Below, in pieces: positions 44,496-55,488 of a DNA stretch of 64,000 bases. The stretch is from assembly GCA_030068145.1 (NCBI GenBank), contig JAPJBO010000292.1, positions 142,501-206,500 of the forward strand, in the 5' to 3' direction. Below the pieces are notes generated by a model. That model saw nothing but the letters and a program-made list of their open reading frames with translations, ran no database searches and was not told the origin of the DNA. Position 1 is the first letter of the stretch, and each line of letters opens with the position of its first letter. The stretch comes from Diplonema papillatum. Lineage: Eukaryota > Euglenozoa > Diplonemea > Diplonemida > Diplonemidae. The position numbers were made by a program, and so were the translations under genes.

Positions 44496-44790
44496 CTACT
44501 CAATGCAAACCGCACACCCACCGCAAGATGAAAACGAAAAAGAAGTCTTGAGCCAAGTGCGGATGGAGAAGCTGACGGTCTCCAATGCTCTATCCGCCCC
44601 CCGAAGAATCCCGCCCCACCCACCTTTCGAAGAGGAGTCACTGAACCGATTGCAGCACAGCAGCTGAAAGCGACAAGTGGCTACACTTCGATTCAGCCGT
44701 TATCCACTCAAAGCCATGGACTTTACCACACGCACCCACACACACCACACACACACACAGCTCAACAAAAGGCTGTCGTCGACTTGTCAC

Positions 44791-45173
44791 AGTTCCGCCC
44801 GAATCTTTCGAGAGCACGGTCGCTGGGCAAGAAAAGAGGCGGGAAAGGCACGTCCACATTTGCCTCTCGCGTCCCACGCTCCTGCAGCCAGGCGGGCACC
44901 GGCGCGGGGCGAGACAGCCTGAACAGGTCTTCCGGTCGACTGACGACGGAGGAGAAGTTCTGCGAGCCGCCCACACTCACGGTCAAGGACCCCGACAGGC
45001 AGCACTCCTCCTTCGCGTCGAAGGTGCCTCGGCAGTGCTTCGTCAAGAAAGAGCTGTCGTACATCGTCGTCCGGTCGAAGGTGACCAGAGAAGATCAGAT
45101 CCGCAGCGACGCCTGCGTGAACAGGCTGTACCGAACCCGGGCAACCCCTGCGGCAGCAGTCGCCGACGACGGG
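44791..45173 (+). CDS. Probable exon of an unknown basic protein
   Basis: Begins after a TTGTCACAG acceptor and reads FRPNLSRARSLGKKRGGKGT, with STFASRVPRS, later a second SSFASKVPRQ, then ELSYIVVRSKVTREDQIRSD. Ser-Phe-Ala-Ser-Lys-x-Pro-Arg segments faintly recall sperm-tail/cilia PG-rich repeats, but Pro-Gly-Pro is absent, so this is only a hint. The last 220 nt are tandemly duplicated at 45174-45400. A stop follows in the spacer (GACGGGTGA). Confidence 0.45.
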
Positions 45174-45405
45174 TGAGAACGAGTTCTGCCAAGCCGCCCA
45201 CACTCGGTCAAGGACCCCGACAGGCAGCACTCCTCCTTCGCGTCGAAGGGGCCTCGGCGGTGCTTCGTCAAGAAAGAGCTGTCTTACGTCGTCGTCCGGT
45301 CGCAGGTGACCAGAGAAGATCAGATCCGCAGCGACGCCTGCGTGAACAGGCTGTACCGAACCCGGGCAACCCCTGCGGTAGCAGTCGCCGACGACGGGTG
45401 GCAGC
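45174..45405 (+). pseudogene. Tandem broken copy of the preceding exon's second half
   Basis: About 225 bp nearly identical to 44950-45172. It has a 2-nt loss at CACACTCGGTC that breaks the frame and a few substitutions. Here the broken copy is downstream, unlike the other duplicated exons. Confidence 0.85.
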
Positions 45406-45706
45406 GCGCTACATTGACTTGTTCACGAGCTTTCCAGCCACCTATCATACGGAGAAGGTTGGGAGTCTGTTGAACTTGCGTCGTTGACGTTTGCAGTAAT
45501 TTTTTTTGAATGAGGAAGCGTAGAGTAGGAACACGTCAGCGGCTTCCTACTGCTTTCCGCCCGCCATTTTTATACACACCGTCCGTCGTTGCGCACCGGA
45601 GCTGCCGCCCCTACACTTTAGCAGGAACTTACCAGTCATCGCGACTCTGTCCGAACAGTTTTCAGCGATTTCATTTTTATTTGTTTCCTTCGGTGTATTA
45701 TACCGT

Positions 45707-45980
45707 AGATACCAGGGAAAGCCTGCTACACGGGAGCCAAGCTCCACGTGTTCGGCGGTGCTGCAGAGCCACGGGCCTACGGGTCAAGTGGCTACCGATT
45801 TCCCAAACTAAAGCATCAAGGCGTGGCGCACCTTGGGGCTTGGCGCTTGCGCTGAACACAAGCTCGTCGAGACGGTCAGCCACAGGGCAGAGCGGACGGG
45901 GCTGTGGCACTGTGCTGCCTCCGACTCAAGCTTTGCAAGCTGTGATTGACAGTCACGTTCCTGGACCAGGAGCGGCCTTT
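45707..45980 (+). repeat. SINE-like repeat, plus-strand copy
   Basis: Closest relative of the 2055-2336 unit; same start and same GCGGCCTTTTTC end. The flanks share TTCGGTGTATTATA on both sides (45690-45703 and 46006-46019), which looks like a 14-bp target-site duplication. Confidence 0.8.
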
Positions 45981-46189
45981 TTCTTTTTCTTCTTTCTTTC
46001 TTCCTTCGGTGTATTATATCTGTCTTTTTCCCCCCGTGTGAACAATTGTTGGTAGCCAGCACTCCTACAATCAATGCCCAATGGCCGCGCGTCTCCTTAC
46101 AACGCAAGTTCACGTAGGAAGTATGGAGCAGCCCTTACGACGGATTGGCAATTCTTTGTGTTAAAATGACAAATTCTTTGTGTTCAAAT

Positions 46190-46690
46190 GCATTGTTGGT
46201 ACTAAGAATTGGTAGTTGGCAGCGTCCTACATGAACCTTGCCAACGCAGGTGAGTTCCGCTATGCGCACAAGCAAAATAATTCGCCATACTATTTCTCTT
46301 CTTTGAGAATATGCACCTGACCTCAGAATATTAGTCCTATCCGACTAATAGCGAACTGCAAACAGGGCTTCTCTCCTTCAAAACACTACCTTGTTCTGGC
46401 TCTTGCTTACTTCACATTGAACAGTGTGCGGCCCTGTCCAGGAACCCCGTTTATCTAGCTTTGGTTGCGTTGTTGTCGTTCGGCTGTCCGTTTCCCGAAT
46501 TCTTTCTGTATAAGCACCTGCTTTGTAGGAAATGCTTGACGAGACACGAAACACAGGTAAATCTGGGTTTAGTGGTGGGCGTAAGCGTTCAACGAAAAAG
46601 ACCCACTTACGTAGTTGTATTGTTTTCTCCCCCTCTAGCCTCCTTCGAAATGAGCACAAGGCAGTCCCTCGAGTATTTTTGATTATTCCT
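46190..46690 (+). repeat. Two dispersed repeats
   Basis: 46190-46290 is the GTAGTTGGCAGCGT family. 46503-46682 is the GCACCTGCTTTGTAGGAAAT family with most of its left half deleted. 46690-47420 shows no supported gene. Confidence 0.65.
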
Positions 46691-47427
46691 GTACTTGGCG
46701 AAGCCGGTCTATCCGCGGACTACGCTGTGCCCATCGGAATCTGGGGTCAGAAAGCAAGATCGGCGGCACAGGAAATGCAAGCTTCTACTAAAGACTTTCT
46801 GCAAAGGTCGCAACTTCGGGAGGCAAGCCTTTTCATTTCGAAGTGGGGAAACCGGTCGTTGATCGCGTTTTCGGGCGTTGCTGGAGCAAATTGGGTTTTA
46901 GACAACCAGACGTGTGTCAAATAACTGCTATTATTCGACCTCCCCCTTTAGGGAGGCATGCCAGTAAACAATAATATGTTCCACACCGAGCCGCCGTGCT
47001 ATTTAGAGTGAAGGTTTGGGCTGCTGGCACGCGCGTTTCGGCATCGACAGTGCACCGCAAGATGTTGCACCGTGGTCAAATCATGAGTGTGCACCAAGCC
47101 TTCGTTGCAGCCGCCACAAACCCCTTCGACGGTAAAGAACGAACGCCCACCGGCGTCTGCACTGCGGCGCGGAGGCGAAGAAGCAAGTGTCAGTGCAAAG
47201 CGCTGGAAAACGCGGCTCCGGTGGGCACGGTAGCCACCCTGAGATGCTAATGCAGACCTGGAGCTGCGACCTCCCCGGGAATAAGGGAAGGGCACTACCA
47301 CTACACCTGATCTTGCTACTGTTCGGCTACCCGGAACTTTTTTTAGTATTCGAAAAGCGCAACGTTCGTTTCTACCCGCAAACCTCACTGGGCTATTCTA
47401 CACTCTTCTCTACTTAGAGCCATGGTG

Positions 47428-47703
47428 CGAACAATGGACCGGTACGGTTACAGGGCAACTCCTGCTCAACTTGTAAGACATGGGGAGCCCAAGAGCACTG
47501 ACCGAACCTGGCGAGAACTTGGTGTCGGTCACAAATTGTTTCGAACCTGACTCGCCTAAGCGGGCAAAGAGTACACGAAAGAAGCCATGCATGCCCTCCC
47601 AAACCCACCCAGTACGTATTAGCTTTAAAAGAACCCATTCGACGAAGGTCACCCGGAGACTCTAAAATCCCGGATTCTCAAGCGAACTATAAATCTAAAA
47701 ATC
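47428..47703 (+). repeat. Dispersed repeat with promoter-like module, longest copy
   Basis: Starts ACAATGGACCGGTACGGTTA, contains ACTTGGTGTCGGTCACAAAT and ends GGTCACCCGGAGACTCTAAA with CGGATTCTCAAGCGAAC. Confidence 0.8.
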
Positions 47704-47744
47704 GAATAATACCACAGGTGTTATTATTCGACCCCCCCCTTTAC

Positions 47745-47900
47745 GATTTCGTGGAGGACCCCCTCTGTCACCACGAGTTCCAGGATGCGCCTCAGCAGTG
47801 CGAAGTCGTTGGCGTAAACCTCGATGGAGCGTGCGCCGATGTCAAGAGACACCCCCCAGGAGGATCAACGGAGGCAACCTGTCTATTCACTCATGCACCA
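47745..47900 (-). pseudogene. Minus-strand coding relic
   Basis: The minus strand reads SLDIGARSIEVYANDFALLR and RILELVVTEGVLHEIVKGG with GC-ending codons, but stop codons bound it closely on both sides. Upstream (47900-47990) another frame has a CGYC...DCRECARQIESS cysteine pattern interrupted by a stop. Family not recognised. Confidence 0.3.
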
Positions 47901-48149
47901 CGGGACAATCCATCGAGAAGAGCTCTCAATCTGACGGGCACACTCCCTGCAGTCTTCCTTGTTCTAGCCACAATAGCCACAATGTATTGAAATGCTTTGG
48001 CTATCTGGGTGCACGGTACTACGCAGAATGGCGACTAGATTCGTAGAATTTCGTGGGTCAATGTCGCGGAAATTTTACGAAATGTTGTGGACTGATTTTT
48101 CTGCAAAACTTGCACCGGATGCACAGAATCTGAAGAAATCTGATTTTTC

Positions 48150-48842
48150 TAATTTTTCCGATGGAGCTTTTGCCGACAAGAAAGAAATCAGTAGGTTGGC
48201 TTCGGCGGCTCGGTGCGTCAGGACGGTGGACGGAGGGTCTGGAGAGGCGCTGTATCCTGGGCAGAGATACCGCGCCTGCAAGCGCTGCGAGGGCTCGAGG
48301 TGTCGGCAGGAGGGTACACAAAGGCAGAACACGGAAAGGTACAAGCAGAGCGCAGAGAAGACGGGGAGAGACTAGGAAAATTTGATTTCAAAAAAGTGGT
48401 GCCCATCGGACGAGGAAAGGGGGCGACGGGCCCAGAAGTGGTTCACCTTAGTGGAACAGGAGAGTCGGGCGGGACGAGGAGGGAGGAGCTCGAAGAGGAA
48501 CAACACCCAGAGCAAGGAAGTGTCACGAGGCGCGCCGGAGGCAGAGGGCGCGAGCCAGGATACGAAGGCGGAGCAGCGCACACGAGGACGACCGGCTCTG
48601 AAGAGGCCCGGAGTGCCAAGCAACGTAAGAAGGAAGACGAGGAGATTCAGATAGCACACAGCAGGACGCCCGAGCCGAGGCGGCCGACGGACCACGGAGG
48701 CGAAAGGCAGAGCAGGAAAAGCAGGCGCGGTCGGTACGAGAAGCGACAATCGCGGATACGGCAGCAGTCGGCGCGCAGACGAGCAGCAAAGCGGCCCGCG
48801 TCGCAGGTGGCACAAACCGAAGAAGCCCGTGAGGCAGAGTGA
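48150..48842 (+). CDS. Charged Arg/Glu/Gly-rich ORF, doubtful gene
   Basis: About 210 codons of RRE, RSAKQRKKEDEE and RRGRYEKRQSRIRQQ type sequence ending at TGA. All three plus frames and the minus strand are open because the region is purine-biased. It may be a disordered nuclear-type protein or simply biased DNA. Confidence 0.25.
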
Positions 48843-48959
48843 AGACGAGGTGATTACGAAGGGGAAGCGCGAAGCGACCAGACCCGGGCTAAGTAGCCTG
48901 GAACTAGTGTGATGGACCTTTCTGCGGAGAGGCTCACGCACTCAAAGATCGACTTATAT

Positions 48960-49075
48960 GCACCGGATGCACAGAATCTGAAGAAATCTGATTTTTCTGA
49001 TTTTTCTGATTTTTCTGATTTTTCTGAAAAATCAGAAAAATCAGATCAGAAAAATCAGCATCAGATCTGATCAGA
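48960..49075 (+). repeat. GATTTTTCT short tandem repeat with inverted half
   Basis: TCTGATTTTTCTGATTTTTC followed by GAAAAATCAGAAAAATCAGA forms a long hairpin. The same left part (ATGCACAGAATCTGAAGAAA) stands at 48119-48160. Confidence 0.85.
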
Positions 49076-49391
49076 TTCCCCATCTGTCAATCGTTGCGAG
49101 GCATGTTCTGCCTGAGCATTGAACTAAACTGCCCCATCGAGCCAGGCCCAGCCGGGACCTGTATGGTCCAGTATGCCTTGCGCCATCCTTCTTCGTTTGC
49201 TGATCGCGGACACTGGTTTTGCACCGGGAGACTCAAAGTGCTTACACGTTAGAACGATACGCCAAAAGACAGACAGTAAACCAAGTTTTCCCCCCACCGA
49301 GCCAGGCCCAGAAAACAAACTCTCTGAGAAAGAAAAGCCGTGCGGCGTTGATTAGTACGTTTGCAAGCGGACTGACCGGGACCTGTGCAGT

Positions 49392-49629
49392 ATGCCTAGC
49401 GGGGTGCTGACATTCCAGTTCGGCGTGTATGACGGCGAGCTGAATGAGGCCGGCCTGCGACACGGCTTCGGGAAGCTGAAGTACAACAACGGCAACGAAG
49501 TGGAAGGACAGTGGGTCGACGGTGGCTTGACCGGCGTCGGCAAGAAGACATTCGCCAACGGCGATGTTTACGAAGGAAGCTTTGAAACCGGCAAGAAGCA
49601 TGGGCACGGCACGTACACATTCAAAGCAG
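49392..49629 (+). CDS. MORN-repeat protein, exon 1
   Basis: MPSGVLTFQFGVYDGELNEA and RHGFGKLKYNNGNEVEGQWV, then GVGKKTFANGDVYEGSFETG and KKHGHGTYTFKA: three to four MORN units of Y-x-G-x-(W/F)-x5-H/G-x-G type. MORN repeats bind membranes or act as protein scaffolds. ATG 49392 lies one base after a CAG acceptor-like site, so this may be the first coding exon or an internal one. It ends in phase 1 at GCAG|GTTTGG; the split Gly is completed at 52674. Confidence 0.8.
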
Positions 49630-49659
49630 GTTTGGAGAACCTTTTCCTTCTTCTTTTTG

Positions 49660-49880
49660 AATGAATTCACGAACGCAGTCGCGTCGATGCCCTTGTCGTC
49701 CACCGACGTCGGCCAACTCCCGCCAACCGCGAAGTTGAGCAGCATGTGGAATTTTTCGTTGAACGGCGAATCGCCGTAGACGAGCTTCCCGTCGACCTCG
49801 TGGTACCACCCGCGGAGCTTCAGGCTCACCGGGTTCCCCGCCGAATCGTAGTTCGCGGTGGACCGCCAGGTGGCAGGGGT
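49660..49880 (-). pseudogene. Antisense glycosyl hydrolase family 16 C-terminal fragment
   Basis: Minus strand reads RSTANYDSAGNPVSLKLRGW, then YHEVDGKLVYGDSPFNEKFH and MLLNFAVGGSWPTSVDDK. The PF..FH(L)LLN.AVGG.WP block is characteristic of GH16 beta-glucanases, downstream of their catalytic ExDxxE motif, which is absent here. It lies in the first intron of the MORN gene, opposite strand, so it is an isolated exon copy. Confidence 0.6.
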
Positions 49881-50060
49881 TCCTAGGAGAAGTGGGGTCT
49901 CAGGGCGTAACGGCCTTACCGACCTCACCTCCGGTCCTCCTGTTCACCCTTGCCGAGGTCCCCGTACGTTCACATATGCCTTCCCCTGTATTCTCGTATT
50001 CTCCGGCGCCGTGTCATCACGACGCTTCGTCCCATTACCGGACGCTCCGACGCCTTTTGC

Positions 50061-50145
50061 GCACTTAACCATGGTTAAGAAGACGAATGAAAGCATGGAC
50101 ACAAAGATATCTCAAAGCATCTGCAGAATAACACGAAAAGCCTCC
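50061..50145 (+). repeat. CACTTAACCATGGTTAAG repeat, second copy
   Basis: Nearly identical to 1911-1995. Confidence 0.85.
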
Positions 50146-50424
50146 GGGCAAAACCCCCGTTTTCACACTTCTTCTTACGATTCCGTGAAGGCAAACGATA
50201 CGCGGGGCAAGAAGCGACCGAAGCATGCCCGACGCGTGCAAAAACACACAACTACGTAGTAGAAGACACAGATAACAATCAGATGGCCGCCAAGGCAACA
50301 ACTACCAGGACACTAGACCGATACGGGCTACATGGCAACCCCTGCTAAACATGAAACTGCCAAAAGTGCTCGCCTGCCTTGATGGCACTTGCACCTTAAA
50401 GAACTCAATGCTAAACATTCCTCT

Positions 50425-52126
50425 TGTCGACCACCGCGCCCAGAAAAGAGGGACTGGCCCAGGTGCCTCCTCGAGCACGGAATTGCTACGACGCGCACGA
50501 GAGATCTGGTCGGGCCGGTTCAATCCCTCATGGCGGAGATCCTGGCAGAACGTGCGAGGCACGTCAACCAAGAATGGAAGGAGCAAAGCGAGAACTCCGT
50601 GGGAGCTTTGCGGGCAGAATCCGGTGCGAAGGTACGATTTCCCGTATCAGCGGATCGCCCCGGCTTGGGCGTGGTTACGGTACTGGGACGACCGGACCTT
50701 CCTCGCCCTCGTGGACTGGCTCGCGGGACTTGAGTGGTCATCGACCGGCGACGTAGCATCGGTTGAGCTCGCTGTCGACTTCGAGTTGTATTCCGGCTTG
50801 GACGTACGGCTGCCCAAGAAGGAGGCGAAAACGCTTCGCGAGAAAGCGAACGGCATGCGATGCATGATCAGTGCCGTCATGAAGCTGGCGGCCCAGCAAG
50901 AGCTCGGCGGCTGCCTGCCCGGATCGATAAAGGCGGTGACCACGGCACTGTCCTTTATTGGACTGCCCAGCCTGCCGGGCCTGGAACCCAGACCCCGACA
51001 CCGGATGCCCGCTACAGGAGGAATCGTCCAGGAACAGTTGAAGGGGAACGGAGCCTACGACAATGGGCCCGTGTACAACGACGAACGACGCGCGAGGGCA
51101 GGCCGGTGGCCCGCCCCCCAGAGACCTGCCGCAAACCCGGACCCCGTCCATTTTCTGGGCGCGGTGGTCGACAAGAGGAACGCGACGAAGTGCGTCGCGC
51201 ACTACAAGGGGAAGTGTGAGGTCTGCCGCCGCCTCGGAGACAAACAGGGGCCCACCGTGCAGGCGTGCTGTCGGCACCACCACGCCGCCGACGACGGGCT
51301 ACCCATCGCGATCTGCGACCGACACCGAATGTCCAGGTGCGCGGTCTGCAACACGCCGAAGACGTGCTGTGCCGCAGGGCACCACGGGTGCCGCGAACAC
51401 AACCGCGGCCCGTGCGAAGGGTGCCGCCAGCTGCCGACGCTCGCAGAGCGACGACCCGCCGCGTGCTGCGGCAAAGGGCACCACAGTGCCGACGAACCGA
51501 AGGCTACGAAGCCCGCCGCACCACCCAACACGAACACGCCGGCGCCCGCGGCCACGCCGCGCTCGCCTGCGGCTGAGCAACTGTCCGAGTCGCCCAGGAA
51601 GGGGCGGAAGCGTATCCTGCAGGAGACCCCGCGACCGACCACCCACCGGGGGCCGAAGCGCCCGGCCAAGAAAGCAGCGACGCGGCAACGCACGCGAACG
51701 GCGCGGTGCCTCACCAGCTCACCAACCTCCCCGCCTTCATCACCGTCATCATCACCGTCGCCCAAGACGTCATCAACGGGGAACATCATCCCCATACAAA
51801 CAACCCTTCCGCGCACGCCAACCGGCGAGCCCAAAGACGCGCCTCCCAGAAGGAGGCGGAAGCGACCCCTGCAGGAGTCCTCGAAGCTCGCATCCCCGAC
51901 AGGGAAGCCACGAAGATCGAAGCGATCGCGGCAGGCCGTGAACAACTCTACGCTCGATCACGAAATGGAATGCCTAACTTCTTCCCCATCGTCGACCCGG
52001 AAACAGCCAAACCGGCCCGGAAAGTCCGCACCGCGAAAGCGAGCGGGAATTGAACTTGACTTGGAAATGGCTAGTTTGACCACATCCTCATCATCGTTGA
52101 CTCTCCCGACGGACGACGTCATAAAG
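50425..52126 (+). CDS. C-terminal part of a non-LTR retrotransposon-like protein with cysteine-rich tail
   Basis: Open from 50351 to TAA at 52126-52128, but the first 70 nt come from a dispersed repeat, so the element proper starts near 50420. WAWLRYWDDRTFLALVDWLA and SVELAVDFELYSGLDVRLPK resemble the region after the reverse transcriptase domain in some protist LINE proteins (family knowledge, moderate certainty). The RT itself is missing, so this is a 5'-truncated copy. Residues 275-385 hold repeated C-x2-C and CC...HH knuckles (CEVCRRLGDK, CAVCNTPKTCCAAGHH, CEGCRQ). The tail is Pro/Ser/Arg-rich. A perfect 30-bp inverted repeat joins 50418-50447 with 51151-51180. It lies in MORN intron 1; a decayed relative is at 23.4 kb. 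Confidence 0.5.
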
Positions 52127-52139
52127 TAACGCTAGCCCG

Positions 52140-52443
52140 TGAACAGTGCTCGCCTGCCTTGATGGCACTTGCACCTTAAAGAACTCAATGCTAAACATGT
52201 GTGCACGTGGGGGGCCCGAGATCGCTTTCCTTGCGAACGTGAACTCGGTGTCGGTCACAAGAGCCATGGATTTGGCAAAGCACATAGGAAAAAAGAGTGC
52301 GCGCTAAAGTAAGTCGAATAGTCGGCAATAGGAAGCAAAGAAATACACACAAACATACAATACCTCAAAGGAACCGTTATGACTACGGTCACCCGGAGAC
52401 TATAAAACCCCGGATCCCTAAGCGAACTTGCTCTCTAAAAAGG
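52140..52443 (+). repeat. Repeat pair downstream of the LINE fragment
   Basis: 52140-52195 repeats the text at 50365-50418 (GCTCGCCTGCCTTGATGGCA, AAGAACTCAATGCTAAACAT), so the same sequence flanks both ends of the LINE fragment. 52198-52443 is a copy of the promoter-like module repeat ending GGTCACCCGGAGACTATAAA. Confidence 0.75.
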
Positions 52444-52673
52444 TAGTCGGTCGCGACAGTCCATCGTGACAGATTGTTGTAGTGTGCACAGGCTGCATAA
52501 TGTTGTTGTTGTTATTCTCAAGTCCAAAACACCAATACTACTGAATGCGCACCTGCTTTGTAATATAGAGTCTCGAGGAGGCGAGAGTCGAGGAGGCGAT
52601 AGTAGGACCCTCTGATTAGGACCAATCAGTCACCGTGGTGCGGATAACAAAGTGAACCTTGCACTCGAAACAG

Positions 52674-52963
52674 GCGGCTGCTACACGGGAGGATACGAGT
52701 ATGACCTGCAGCATGGCTTCGGCAAATGGGAGGCTGGCCGAGAACAGTTCGAAGGCACTTATGTGAAGGGCAAGCGTGAGGGGATGGGCACGGAAACGAC
52801 TGCCAAGAGCAACGGGGAAGCCCAAGTATACGAAGGAGAATGGCACAACAGCCAGCGGCATGGGCAGGGCACTGTCGTTTTTGCCGACGGCCAGTCTTGG
52901 GTCGGCCGCTGGGAAGATGGCAAGCCGGTGGAGGGCAACACGTACGACAGTCAAGGCAATCAG
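52674..52963 (+). CDS. MORN-repeat protein, exon 2
   Basis: After ACTCGAAACAG the exon completes the Gly split by the 49629 donor and reads GCYTGGYEYDLQHGFGKWEA, then FEGTYVKGKREGMGTETT, YEGEWHNSQRHGQGTVVFAD and SWVGRWEDGKPVEGNTY: four more MORN units continuing the spacing of exon 1. It ends CAG|GTGTGC in phase 0. The join across 3.0 kb of repeat-filled intron is supported by phase and by unbroken MORN periodicity. Confidence 0.85.
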
Positions 52964-53381
52964 GTGTGCTACTTCCACCCAGCAACCGCTGCTGTCTTTT
53001 GTTTGATCCTTGGACCCCTCACAACGTCAACACTTTCCGCCACTGGAGGCAAAGTGTATGGAGTACTGCAAGCGGCGCTCCTTGCTCTTTGCTTCGCACG
53101 GTGTCACAATCGAAATGTGACGACAAGAACCACTTCTGCAAAGACGTGGAGACTGAAGGAGACGGCAAATCCAGATCCCGTGCGAGCGTTCTGAATATAT
53201 AACAACAAGGTTATCTCACCAGAGAGAGGTGAGTTCTCTGGAGGAAACAGTTTGCCTTACGATTTTCATCATCACCTCATGATCCCGGTTGGTGTCAGGG
53301 GTCCCCGGGGAGTCCGGGCGCCGTAGGGTTTTGGGACCGCTTTTTTCAGTCGCTTCGCTTGTCGCATTCGCCCCCCGGCAG

Positions 53382-53852
53382 GTAACGGAAGCGACCGCCG
53401 AGGCGCCCAGTCGCAGCAAGACGCTCGCTGCCGTGCCGGCTGAGCCTCCGGTAGCTGCGAGCTCCCTGTTCGACGCGCTCGGGACCGGCGACGGCAGCCC
53501 CGAGGCCGCCGCAGTGCAAGCTCGGCTGATGCAAGCGTTCCAAGGCGTCGACAACTTCGGCCGGAGCATCACGGACAGCCTGTCCAAAGCGACCGAAGGG
53601 CTGGATTCCCTCGAGGCTCAGCTCGCGGGCCTGACGGACGCGTTGGGGTTCGATGACGCCGACTTCGACACTGGCTTTGCTGGCGACGCAGACCCGGAGG
53701 CCATGGCGCAGGCTTTAAAGGAGCTTGAGAACCTCGGCCTGGATGGCCTCGGCTCAGAGCTCGACCCTGCGCAAGGCACGACCGACAGCAGCCCCGAGGG
53801 CGCTGAAGTCATCTCCAAATGCACGGACATCAACTCTGCGCTGCTGAGCGAG
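53382..53852 (+). CDS. MORN-repeat protein, exon 3
   Basis: Starts after CCCCCGGCAG in phase 0 and reads VTEATAEAPSRSKTLAAVPA, then an acidic helical region (DNFGRSITDSLSKATEGLDS, EAQLAGLTDALGFDDADFD and following). GC-ending bias is strong to a GTTTGC donor after ALLSE; the next bases already belong to a dispersed repeat. The protein therefore continues, but its next exon was not identified before the minus-strand gene at 55.2 kb. This C-terminal part has no recognised domain. Confidence 0.7.
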
Positions 53853-53876
53853 GTTTGCAGCGACTTTTCTTTTCGT

Positions 53877-54260
53877 GATAACAATGCGTTTGTTGGTACT
53901 AAAAATTAGTAGTTGGCAGCGTACTACGTGAAACCTACCAAACACAAGTGTTCTGCTTGTGCGCACAAACAAAAAAGGGCACCTGCTTGGTAGGAAATAC
54001 TTGAGGAGATTGCCAGTCGCAAAATCTCGAAGATAGTGTGGCACTCATCAGCATGCCTATGACTTCACACTATCGCAGCAACATTTCGAAGGAGGTAAAT
54101 ATGCTGTAGCCCACACGAAGATATTGTAGGTACTCATCGGCATGCCGATGACTCCCCACTATTGCAACAACACATCTCAAAGGAGGTAAATGTGCTGTAG
54201 CACACACGAAACACATGTTGAATCCGGGGTTAGTGGCGGGCGTCCAACAAAAATATAACT
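53877..54260 (+). repeat. GTAGTTGGCAGCGTACTAC and GCACCTGCTTGGTAGGAAAT repeats
   Basis: 53877-53975 is one family. 53978-54250 is a longer variant of the other, with the CATCGGCATGCCGATGA palindrome duplicated. Confidence 0.7.
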
Positions 54261-54860
54261 CTAAAAAAGACGGTGTTACCACTAGCACAACTTCTATCAA
54301 ACTTCTACATTCAGGGGGGGGGAGAGCTACTTTTTATTCTGATATCTACCTCACGTGTTTTGGAACAAACCAGCCGAAGACTTACCCATACCGTGTGGTA
54401 TTTGGCCACCCCCAGCTGGGATGCTGGCCAGGGGTGGTCAATACAGCCCTACACCAACTAATCCAGGACAGGCTCGACAGACATCCTGTCCTGAGCTGCC
54501 GAGGGCCACCGTGTGTATTCCACGCGGCAGAATTGGAGCTGGCGTCTTGTGGCCTCTCGCACTGGCTTGGCTACATGGCTTGTGCTGGCCCCTTTCTAGA
54601 GTCGGCTCGTGCATCTCCATCTCAAAACAAAGGGTGAAACCAAAGCGGATACGTACGTCATGCGGGGGATGGAGGGTGGGAAAAATAATCGGGAAGGATG
54701 TGACTGACATTCTTTGATCCTGTTGGTTCTGGCAAGTTCAAGAGTGCTACCTTTTACCAGGATATTACTAGCAATAACCAACTTCTGCTTCCCTGGAGAC
54801 AGTATTTGCTACAGCTAAAAAGAAGGAGGGCCTACCGTAAGTTAGGTATGTGGACAATGG
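54260..54860. other. No supported gene
   Basis: ORFs at 54215-54717 overlap in several frames without codon bias. Confidence 0.3.
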
Positions 54861-54861
54861 C

Positions 54862-55027
54862 CGAAACCACCAATGACCAACGACCAAGGTACCCACCGAT
54901 CCTCTTACCTCGTGTAACCACCACTCTTACGACACTCAGAGCACAAAGAATATCTTCCCTTAGCGACGAAGGTCACCCGGAGACTTTAAAACCCCGGAGT
55001 TTCAAGCGAAATTTCACTCTAAAAAGA
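54862..55027 (+). repeat. Repeat with promoter-like module, second type
   Basis: Near-identical to 22938-23095; ends GGTCACCCGGAGACTTTAAA with CCCCGGAGTTTCAAGCGAAA. Confidence 0.75.
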
Positions 55028-55244
55028 ACGTTGGCAGCGGTTTAACCAGGTTAAATCGCACAAACAAATAGCTCGTGCTCCGGTGCCTATTCTTTTATTG
55101 TCATCAAGGTGGATGGGTGACTCAATCAAGGTGTGGGTGACCGCGCTGTCTTCACCAAGCGGTCTCTGCACATCGTGTGCACTCATAATCGTCCGCAGAA
55201 GTTAGCTTGGCGAGTGACTCCCCAATCCAGGAGCACCTTGTCTT

Positions 55245-55386
55245 TCAGAGCTTGGTTTCGAATTTTCCCTCCCGAGAGGCCAGCCAGAGCAGCGTCCTCT
55301 TCGCCTGTTCCCACCAGTAGTTCCAGGTGTTGTCGGTCCTGATTGCTGCGTCGGGGTCGAGAATGGACGGGTCGGCAAACACACCC
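55245..55386 (-). CDS. Minus-strand gene, last exon
   Basis: On the minus strand, after GATCAGAACAG, it reads GVFADPSILDPDAAIRTDNT, then WNYWWEQAKRTLLWLASREG and KFETKL with TGA. Third positions are strongly GC. Phase 2 matches the donor at 55488, giving continuous LQANG-GVFADPS. The family is not recognised. It was missed by simple ORF listing because it has no ATG of its own. Confidence 0.55.
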
Positions 55387-55488
55387 CTGTTCTGATCTCA
55401 GAATCAAATCCATCGCTATTGTCCTCTGGAAGCTCGACTTCCCCAATCTTGCTGCAAGCAGCGCACTTGTCGCCATTTCTGCGCAAAC

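Noticed and set aside
48960-49075. Regulatory hairpin or terminator
   Set aside because: It is a simple tandem of GATTTTTCT units that folds back on itself; no gene end is tied to it.
51063-51945. Alternative-frame ORFs across the cysteine-rich LINE tail on both strands
   Set aside because: Shadows in very GC-rich sequence; only the 50351 frame shows cysteine spacing and WLAGLEW/VELAVDFE text.
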